A stretch of 64,000 nt of DNA from Acidobacteria bacterium AB60 (GTDB taxonomy: Bacteria > Acidobacteriota > Terriglobia > Terriglobales > Acidobacteriaceae). The notes below the pieces were generated by a model. The model had not been told where the DNA came from. It was given only the letters and a program-made list of their open reading frames with translations, and did no database searches. Of this stretch, positions 58,366 to 64,000 are shown piece after piece. Positions within the stretch are counted from its first letter, which is position 1. Every line of letters starts with the position of its first letter. The translations under genes and the position numbers were made by a program. Where the stretch lies: NCBI GenBank assembly GCA_008682415.1, contig VANK01000005.1:124001-188000 (forward strand), read 5' to 3'.

Positions 58366-59877
58366 GTGAACCTCAGCTTGCATTATTTCCGAGCCGGCTG
58401 CCCGATGTCATCGTCCCGCATTGTGGGCGCGGGTGGAGGTGTTTCGCTGGCACGGACTCTCGGTGCGCTCGGGCTTGGGCTGCTTTCAGGCCTGGCGGCG
58501 CAGGCGCAGTACTCCGGCCGCGTCACCACCAAGCCGAAGGCCCCGGAGCTGCGAGCAGTGGCCGTGCTCGAGTGGACGGGCGAGGCCGGCAAACCCAAGT
58601 CGTGCCGGATGGTTCCGGTGAGCATCTTCGATGGGGAAAAGCTGAATGACGCGAGCATCTACATGGCGCGCCCGGAGCCGCTGGCGATCGCGGGCCAAGT
58701 GGAGTATCAGCTCAAAGACAACGGGAAGACGATCGGGCTGTTCGACATCAAGAACACGGGCCAGGAACAGGGCTCGTGGGTGGGGTACGGGGAATGGAAG
58801 CCGGTTCCGAATCCGACGCCCGCATTCGCAGCGAAGGCGCCCATGCTGGACGACGACGGCAGCGATGACAAGCCCGTGCTTCACCGCAAGAAGCACGCTG
58901 ACGACGCTCCTGCCGGGAGTTCGACCGGACCGGCCAGCAAGGACACAAGTAAGCCGGCAGATGATGATCCGGACCGTCCCCATCTCCACAAAAAGGACGA
59001 CGCAGCCGCGAATACGGATGCGAAACCCAAACCCGAGGAGAAGACAGACACGAGTGCCACGGCCGCGCCCGACGACCCGGATCGTCCCGTGCTGAAAAAG
59101 CCTAAGAAGGGGAGCAAGGAAGACGAGGACGCTTCGCGATCGGAGTCTTTGCCCCAGGTTACCGATCCGGACCGCCCTCGCCTGCAGCGGGGCAAGTCAA
59201 ATGCGGACAATCTGAAGGTACTGCCCAGCCTGATGGGGCTGCCAGCGGATATGCAACAGGTGGTGGCTGTCTCCGACGCTCAGAATCATCCCGATCACCC
59301 ATGGGTCTACTCCTGGGCGAACCCCGAAGACGAGAAGAAGATGAAGGCGCTGATGGAGGATTTGGCGCGCCAGGTGCTCGGATTGACTGGCCCTTCGCCA
59401 TCGTCGGGCATCCCGGCAACGGCGCCCACGGCGAAGACAGTCCCACACCGGGCAGGAGGGGTGACCAAGATGGCGAAGCAGCCATCCGAACCGCCCGCGC
59501 CGGGGCCGGAGCTGCAGGACGAGCAGTTTCGGGTATTCGAGCTGACGTATGGCTCGGGCGCCACCATGGTTCTGACTGCAGATACAGGGGGCCCATTGGC
59601 CAAAGAGAAGTTCGTCACCATCATCGGACAGCCTGATCTGTACGGAAATCTGCGGGTGCTGCTCAAGAACGTGACGGACGGGACGCATCTCGACGAGACG
59701 CCCCATATGCGCATTGTGGATGCGGTGGATGCACTGGCGGATAATCGCGGCGAGCTGCTGTTCGAGCTTCGTGGAGAGACGTCGCGCCAGTTCGCACTTT
59801 ACCGGGTGATGCGCGGTCGGGCGGACAAGCTCTTCGTGGCCGGCGGCGGATACTACGGAAACCTGAGCCAGGAGTAG
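58366..59877 (+). CDS. Exported protein with DPDRPxL repeats and low-complexity middle
   Basis: A 503-residue protein (GTG start at 58366 after AAAGGTG; an ATG at 58405 is possible). A signal peptide (LGALGLGLLSGLAAQAQ) leads into an N-terminal beta-rich domain (AVAVLEWTGEAGKPKSCRMVPVS). Residues about 160-280 are charged and low in complexity, with four copies of a DDPDRPxLxxK-type motif (DDKPVLHRK, DDPDRPHLHKK, DDPDRPVLKKP, TDPDRPRLQRG). The C-terminal 120 residues (FRVFELTYGSGATMVL, DGTHLDETPHMRIVDAVDAL) look globular. It is not assigned to a family and may be periplasmic. Confidence 0.72.
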   Translation: MNLSLHYFRAGCPMSSSRIVGAGGGVSLARTLGALGLGLLSGLAAQAQYSGRVTTKPKAPELRAVAVLEWTGEAGKPKSCRMVPVSIFDGEKLNDASIYMARPEPLAIAGQVEYQLKDNGKTIGLFDIKNTGQEQGSWVGYGEWKPVPNPTPAFAAKAPMLDDDGSDDKPVLHRKKHADDAPAGSSTGPASKDTSKPADDDPDRPHLHKKDDAAANTDAKPKPEEKTDTSATAAPDDPDRPVLKKPKKGSKEDEDASRSESLPQVTDPDRPRLQRGKSNADNLKVLPSLMGLPADMQQVVAVSDAQNHPDHPWVYSWANPEDEKKMKALMEDLARQVLGLTGPSPSSGIPATAPTAKTVPHRAGGVTKMAKQPSEPPAPGPELQDEQFRVFELTYGSGATMVLTADTGGPLAKEKFVTIIGQPDLYGNLRVLLKNVTDGTHLDETPHMRIVDAVDALADNRGELLFELRGETSRQFALYRVMRGRADKLFVAGGGYYGNLSQE

Positions 59878-59936
59878 GCGATCCGAACCCTCCGCCGCGT
59901 CTCGTGTGCGGGTTCCGGCGCGCGAGCGGAGCGGCC

Positions 59937-60560
59937 TCAGCTGGACAGCGCCTCGCCCTCAGTGCGCGGCTCCTCAACACCCCGGTGAGCGCTGGGAGCG
60001 AGCAGGAAGTAGAGCGCCATCAGGCCATTCAAGGCGAGGCTCAACCCGACACTCCACCAGGTCAAAAGGAAACAGAGCGCATAGGCCCCCGGACCGACGA
60101 GGTAGCTGCTGGCGATGTTCCGCACGGCGGCATACTTGCGGTCGACTAATCCCCGATGGATGGCGACCGCAAGTTGCAGGTTGAAGAAGAGAGCGATCAC
60201 GAGATAGGAGCCGTTGTACAGCAGCGCAGCATCGCGCACGTTCCCGCGGGTCACGGCCTGGGCCATCAGCGAGGTCGGATAGGGAATCCAGACGACCCCG
60301 AGCAGCAGCACCAGATTGGTCAGCATCAGGAACTCGTCGGAGCGCCGTATGTGCTGGAAGAGTCGGTGGTGGTTGATCCACATGATGCCGATGAAGAGGA
60401 AGCTGAGCAGGAAGGCGGCGAATCCGGGCCACTGGGCGACCAGGCCGTGCCAGAAGGGGGCGTTCGCCGCAGGCGCCTTCAATTCCAGAACCAGAAGGGT
60501 GGCCGCGATGGAGAAGACGCCATCGGAGAACGCTTCGATACGGGAGGTTTCGTTGGCCAT
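59937..60560 (-). CDS. TMEM175-like potassium channel family protein (DUF1211)
   Basis: A 207-residue protein with six membrane segments. The N-terminal RIEAFSDGVFSIAATLLVLEL contains the FSDG selectivity/gate motif of the family; FLFIGIMWINHHRLFQHI follows in the third span. Bacterial members form tetrameric potassium channels. Length and motif fit well. It is convergent with the DPDRP protein gene and divergent from the desaturase. Confidence 0.9.
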   Translation of the reverse strand: MANETSRIEAFSDGVFSIAATLLVLELKAPAANAPFWHGLVAQWPGFAAFLLSFLFIGIMWINHHRLFQHIRRSDEFLMLTNLVLLLGVVWIPYPTSLMAQAVTRGNVRDAALLYNGSYLVIALFFNLQLAVAIHRGLVDRKYAAVRNIASSYLVGPGAYALCFLLTWWSVGLSLALNGLMALYFLLAPSAHRGVEEPRTEGEALSS

Positions 60561-60833
60561 GTCGCTGGGGATTTCCGCCCTATCGGCATCAACGCAGGGG
60601 AGGCGAATGCCAGGAGAATACCAGTCCTGAAGGCGAGCGCGGTGGTCTTTTCGGGGAGAAGGATTGAGATGATCGACAGGAGGAGGTCGTTCTTGTGATC
60701 CACCTCACACCTGTGCGCGATTTTGCGAGAATTTGTCTCCAATTTTCGGTTGACCCCTCGGTTCGGATTGTCTGCTGGTCTACAATCTCGTTATCAGTGG
60801 ATTTTCGTCCGCTTTGTGAGGAAACCCTACCGA
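60561..60833. other. 273-bp divergent region between channel and desaturase genes
   Basis: Must hold both promoters. TTGACC near 60749 and TACAAT near 60780 are individually promoter-like but are spaced too far apart to pair. No other feature seen. Confidence 0.35.
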
Positions 60834-61832
60834 ATGGCAACTGTCGTCCCCGCAAGACCTTCCGATTCAACAACTGTCGTACAGCCCAAACCAATTCACG
60901 GCGCCCCCGGGTCCGCAGCCTCCGTCGTGCTGCACGTGGTCCCTGCGCGCGAGCAGGTGAAGATGGGCAAAGCCGCCACGGTGCCCTATGGTGTGAACTG
61001 GATCACCTTTGTGGCGATGGCGCTGTTTCACGTGGGAGCCCTGGCGGCGTTTTTCTTTTTCAGCTGGTCTCGTCTGGCCGTTGCGAGCGTGCTGTATATC
61101 CTGGCCATCAACGTAGGCATCGGGATGTGCTACCACCGTCTGCTGACGCACCGCGGGTACCAGGTTCCCAAGTGGCTTGAGTACGTGATGACGGTTTGTG
61201 CGACGCTCTCGCTCGAGGGCGGCCCGATCTTCTGGGTTTCCACCCATCGCGTGCATCACCAGCTCAGCGATCAGGAAGGCGACCCGCACACGCCCAACGA
61301 GGGCGGTTGGTGGGCGCACGTGGGCTGGATCTTCTTTGGTCAGTCTCTGCACGATCAGACCGAGGCGCTGTCGCGCTACTCGCCGGATCTACGCAAGGAC
61401 AAGTTCCATGTGTGGCTCAGCAAGTATCACTGGCTCCCGATCACGGTGAGCGGGCTGCTGCTGCTTGGGCTCGGCTGGGCCTTTGGTGGATGGAAGAATG
61501 GCGTGGGCATGGTGCTTTGGGGTGTTCTGCTGCGGGTGACGCTGGGCCTGCACGCCACATGGCTGGTGAACTCTGCGACGCACTTGTGGGGCAGCCGCCG
61601 GTTCCAGACCAAGGACGACTCCCGCAATAACTGGTGGGTGGCGTTGCTGACCGGCGGTGAAGGCTGGCACAACAACCACCACGCGCATCCAGTGTCGGCA
61701 CGGCACGGACTGAAGTGGTATGAGATCGACCCCAACTTCTGGGGTATCTGGATCCTCGCCAAGCTTGGCCTGGCACGCAAGATCAAGGTGGCGCAGTACG
61801 ACCCCAACGATCCCAAGCCGGCGGGCGTGTAA
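60834..61832 (+). CDS. Membrane fatty-acid (acyl-CoA/lipid) desaturase
   Basis: A 332-residue diiron membrane enzyme introducing a double bond in acyl chains, probably delta-9. All three histidine boxes are present: HRLLTHR, HRVHH and HNNHH, with WVSTHRVHHQLSDQEGDPHTPN around the second. Four hydrophobic segments form the usual two hairpins. The start at 60834 (MATVVPAR) precedes a 45-residue variable N-terminus; the frame is open upstream without family similarity. No electron-donor domain is fused. A strong terminator follows. It likely adjusts membrane fluidity. Confidence 0.93.
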   Translation: MATVVPARPSDSTTVVQPKPIHGAPGSAASVVLHVVPAREQVKMGKAATVPYGVNWITFVAMALFHVGALAAFFFFSWSRLAVASVLYILAINVGIGMCYHRLLTHRGYQVPKWLEYVMTVCATLSLEGGPIFWVSTHRVHHQLSDQEGDPHTPNEGGWWAHVGWIFFGQSLHDQTEALSRYSPDLRKDKFHVWLSKYHWLPITVSGLLLLGLGWAFGGWKNGVGMVLWGVLLRVTLGLHATWLVNSATHLWGSRRFQTKDDSRNNWWVALLTGGEGWHNNHHAHPVSARHGLKWYEIDPNFWGIWILAKLGLARKIKVAQYDPNDPKPAGV

Positions 61833-61856
61833 AGCCCGATTTAAAAGGTTGTAGAA

Positions 61857-61884
61857 AGAGCCGCGCCTGGTGCGCGGCTTTTTC
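61857..61884. terminator. Strong bidirectional intrinsic terminator
   Basis: AGCCGCGC (61859-61866) and GCGCGGCT (61872-61879) form a perfect 8-bp stem with a five-base loop; TTTTT follows on the plus strand and CTTTC on the minus strand. It separates the desaturase gene from the convergent membrane-protein gene. Confidence 0.92.
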
Positions 61885-61899
61885 TGCGATGGGAAGAGT

Positions 61900-62232
61900 T
61901 CAGCGCTGCTCCTGGCCGGGAACGATTCGCTGCCGGTCTCGATAGGCCTGCAGGCTAGTTCGCCCATCCGGCAACTTCCATCTCCGCGCCAGCACGATCA
62001 TCCCGATAAAGTTCAGGAGTGCGAGGAGCACGGCCGCTGCCATGACAACACCGAAATACCGGCTTCGAGGGTTTAGATAGAGGATGGGAACCAAGATCAA
62101 GAAGCACTCGATTATTCCGAAGGCAGTGGCGAAAGCGAACTTCGACCAGTTCCACAGACCAGATCGCTGCTCCCGCCGGATGCCTAGGCCGATGATGCAG
62201 ATCTGAAGAGCAACCCCAATGATCCACCACAT
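61900..62232 (-). CDS. Small membrane protein, three predicted spans
   Basis: A 110-residue protein beginning MWWIIGVALQICIIGLGI. Hydrophobic segments lie at about 2-18, 32-52 and 60-84, and the C-terminal 25 residues are basic (ARRWKLPDGRTSLQAYRDRQ). It begins four bases after the stop of the upstream lipoprotein gene, so the two are probably one operon. No family recognised. Confidence 0.7.
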   Translation of the reverse strand: MWWIIGVALQICIIGLGIRREQRSGLWNWSKFAFATAFGIIECFLILVPILYLNPRSRYFGVVMAAAVLLALLNFIGMIVLARRWKLPDGRTSLQAYRDRQRIVPGQEQR

Positions 62233-62236
62233 CGGC

Positions 62237-63496
62237 TTACCGCGCCTGCCCGTTGCCGTGTACGGGAGTCGCCAGGGTCCAGTTGCCCTGCAACACGCCA
62301 TTCGGATTTGAGTTTGGATCGTTGCTCTGATACCACTGGGACCCGTTGTACCAGGTCTGAGAATAGCTACTCGAGACCTTTGCCGTCCCGCCACCGACGG
62401 CGACGGTCTGCTGATCGAGAGCGTAGTCGACCCAGTCGGAGGCCACCGTGCTGCGGGCGTTCATGGTCGCCGCAGCATTGGCCCTCTGGCTTTGATACTC
62501 GGATTCCTGCTGCTGCATGTTTGCCTCGTGGTTTTGCATCATCATCTGACTGAACTGTTGGGCGCGCTCGGCGAACATTCGATCCTCTGCGATGTAGAGA
62601 TCCCGCAGCTTCTTGCCGAATGCGGACCAATTATCGTTCTGCTGTTTCAGCTTGGCCTGAAACCACTCATTCGACGCCTTGGCCTGGGGCAGCTGGCTGC
62701 GATCGGCGGCGCGCATCAGTCCATCGAGCTGGCCCTTGGGGGCCATCAGGATATCCACCTTCGCCTGACAATTGCTGCCCCAGATACTGCCGGCACTGTT
62801 GTTTATCTGGCAAGAGACGCCTGCGCGCAGCCGTTCTTCGATGACGAACGTTCCGTTCACCGTCTCGACCCGTACCGCGGCTACATCTTCTGAGTCGGTA
62901 TTTCCAGCCGTTATGGGATTGCCCGCATTGAGCTGGTTGAGCCGAGCTGCACGCTGGGCCGCGGCCTGCCGCTGATCCTCGGGGAGGGCGATCGCCCCCA
63001 CCACATGTACTCCGCCCGGGAGAGTACCGACATAGTACTCCAGGAATTCGGCTGCGGTGACCTGCTTCTGCAGCGGCAGACAGCCCCGTGCCGCCCGATT
63101 CACGGGCGATCCCCACGCCCAGCCCCCGGCAGGCTCCGATCGCATCTGCATCAGCCCGTCGGGCGAATAGGCGCGGAATACCGCTGCCGGGACCTTCGTG
63201 CAAGGGCTGGTCAGCATCATGCCCTGCATCTTCCAGCCGGACGGAACAGTGACGCTGGCCGCCGGCATGTTGTCCAGAGTGGGATCGGAGATGGTAGCGG
63301 TTGTGGTGGAGGTTGATATCGCGGAGGCCAAGTACCTGACACCGCGGGGCTCCGACGCCGATTGTGCCTCGGAGCCACTTCCCTCTTTACCTGCGATCAC
63401 CTTCGCTTCTGAATTGCACCCCGCAACCAGTAAACCCGCCCAGACTGCGGAGACAACGAGATATCCCCCTCTGATTCGATCACCCTCCCATCGCAA
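62237..63496 (-). CDS. Putative lipoprotein of unknown function
   Basis: An exported protein of about 419 residues. I prefer the TTG at 63496, which starts directly before a lipoprotein signal peptide (YLVVSAVWAGLLVAGC, lipobox LVAGC); the frame extends to an ATG at 63589, but that adds 31 residues before the signal. The mature part has AASVTVPSGWKMQGMMLTSPCTK near the start, then a Gln/Ala/Asn-rich coiled region (about 290-370: QQFSQMMMQNHEANMQQQ). The C-terminus is rich in Asn, Ser and Tyr. I do not recognise a domain. A small membrane-protein gene follows in the same operon. Confidence 0.68.
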   Translation of the reverse strand: MRWEGDRIRGGYLVVSAVWAGLLVAGCNSEAKVIAGKEGSGSEAQSASEPRGVRYLASAISTSTTTATISDPTLDNMPAASVTVPSGWKMQGMMLTSPCTKVPAAVFRAYSPDGLMQMRSEPAGGWAWGSPVNRAARGCLPLQKQVTAAEFLEYYVGTLPGGVHVVGAIALPEDQRQAAAQRAARLNQLNAGNPITAGNTDSEDVAAVRVETVNGTFVIEERLRAGVSCQINNSAGSIWGSNCQAKVDILMAPKGQLDGLMRAADRSQLPQAKASNEWFQAKLKQQNDNWSAFGKKLRDLYIAEDRMFAERAQQFSQMMMQNHEANMQQQESEYQSQRANAAATMNARSTVASDWVDYALDQQTVAVGGGTAKVSSSYSQTWYNGSQWYQSNDPNSNPNGVLQGNWTLATPVHGNGQAR

Positions 63497-63724
63497 GCTC
63501 GCACACCTGCTTCGTGGGTGCCAGCGGCATGGGAGGGCGACAAGGGACAAGTCGGGACATTGCCCCCGCCGGGGATAGTCTGCTTCCAAGCCACTCCCAG
63601 AGACCGGGGCCTATCGTTGGAAATCCGGGCAACTTGTTTACCTCGATCTGTTGAATGCTCGCTATACTGCTGGTAAAGACCTTCCGCATAAACGATCTTG
63701 CGGCTGAGCGTCGAGGTCTCGCGC

Positions 63725-64000
63725 ATGTCCCGCCCACCGGCCAATTCCCCGGAAAATCGCCGGATCGATTCGTGGAAAGAGATCGCGGCGTTCTTCGGGC
63801 GCGACGAACGCACCGCCAAACGTTGGGAAAAAGAGCGCGGACTCCCCGTCCATCGTCTCCCGGGAGAGCGCGGTGGCGTTTTCGCCTGGTCTCACGAACT
63901 CCTCGAGTGGCTCAACTCGTCTGTCTCGCCCGCGCCTCTATCGCCGCCGGCCCCAACTCCCGACTCCAAGATCGAAAAGGCTCCAAGCCGATCCCGCAAC
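63725..64000 (+). CDS. Helix-turn-helix protein (SWKEIA-type), 3' end outside window
   Basis: The first 92 codons of a gene cut by the window end. Residues 14-60 (RIDSWKEIAAFFGRDERTAK, then RWEKERGLPVHRLPGE) form a helix-turn-helix domain found at the N-terminus of many acidobacterial proteins, often followed by TPR or other repeats. VFAWSHELLEWLNS closes the domain. A Pro/Ser-rich linker then runs off the end. The remaining domains and function cannot be seen. Confidence 0.8.
   Translation, partial: MSRPPANSPENRRIDSWKEIAAFFGRDERTAKRWEKERGLPVHRLPGERGGVFAWSHELLEWLNSSVSPAPLSPPAPTPDSKIEKAPSRSRN

Overview
The window looks like chromosomal DNA from an acidobacterium, probably class Terriglobia (Acidobacteriaceae). 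This is inferred from gene content and high GC, not from a marker gene. The supporting families are S8 proteases with C-terminal WGT repeats, S53 proteases with Ig-like domains and a second hydrophobic region near the C-terminus, carboxypeptidase-regulatory-domain proteins, a DUF6599-type protein, and an HTH protein with the SWKEIA-type domain common in this phylum. No phage, insertion sequence, CRISPR array or rRNA operon is visible. One tRNA-Thr(CGT) is present.

Layout, left part. 1-3504 (minus) holds two tandem secreted subtilases. Facing away from them is a compact plus-strand operon (4076-10801): a membrane HD-GYP/GAF/GGDEF c-di-GMP enzyme coupled to an oligopeptide ABC importer (two permeases, binding protein, one ATPase). 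10787-13936 holds a LecA-like/LssY_C fusion, an HpcH/HpaI aldolase and a carboxypeptidase-regulatory-domain protein. 14330-18206 (minus) is a membrane-stress cassette: XRE regulator behind a consensus promoter with an overlapping palindrome, a His-rich NfeD-like protein, a 48-residue membrane microprotein that resembles the flotillin N-terminus, flotillin and PspA. 18554-21447 holds VOC, cupin, DUF2127 and an RNB ribonuclease. 21475-25155 is a 1226-residue S53-like surface protein that lacks the catalytic Asp.

Centre. 25363-32647 is the most striking region. It encodes a six-heme NapC/NirT (ImcH-like) inner-membrane cytochrome, two small monoheme cytochromes, an MtrB/PioB-like outer-membrane barrel and a DmsE/MtrA-type decaheme cytochrome. 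A Crp/Fnr regulator is divergent, and a perfect Crp/Fnr-type palindrome lies between them. Together these would form a trans-envelope electron conduit. As sequenced, the barrel gene carries a single-base frameshift. 32711-41687 is mostly housekeeping and signalling: mnmG, rel, an EAL-PAS protein and an acyl-CoA dehydrogenase.

Right part. 41788-44763 is a second S53 protease, this one with intact catalytic residues. After it come a MerR-TPR fusion, tRNA-Thr, small membrane and hypothetical proteins, two GNAT acetyltransferases, trmFO, a TPR protein, moeA-moaC, a diheme cytochrome c with a His/Asp tail, an alkyladenine DNA glycosylase, a Bcp peroxiredoxin, a protein with DPDRP-type repeats, a TMEM175-like channel, a fatty-acid desaturase with a strong terminator, a lipoprotein/membrane pair, and an HTH protein cut by the window end.
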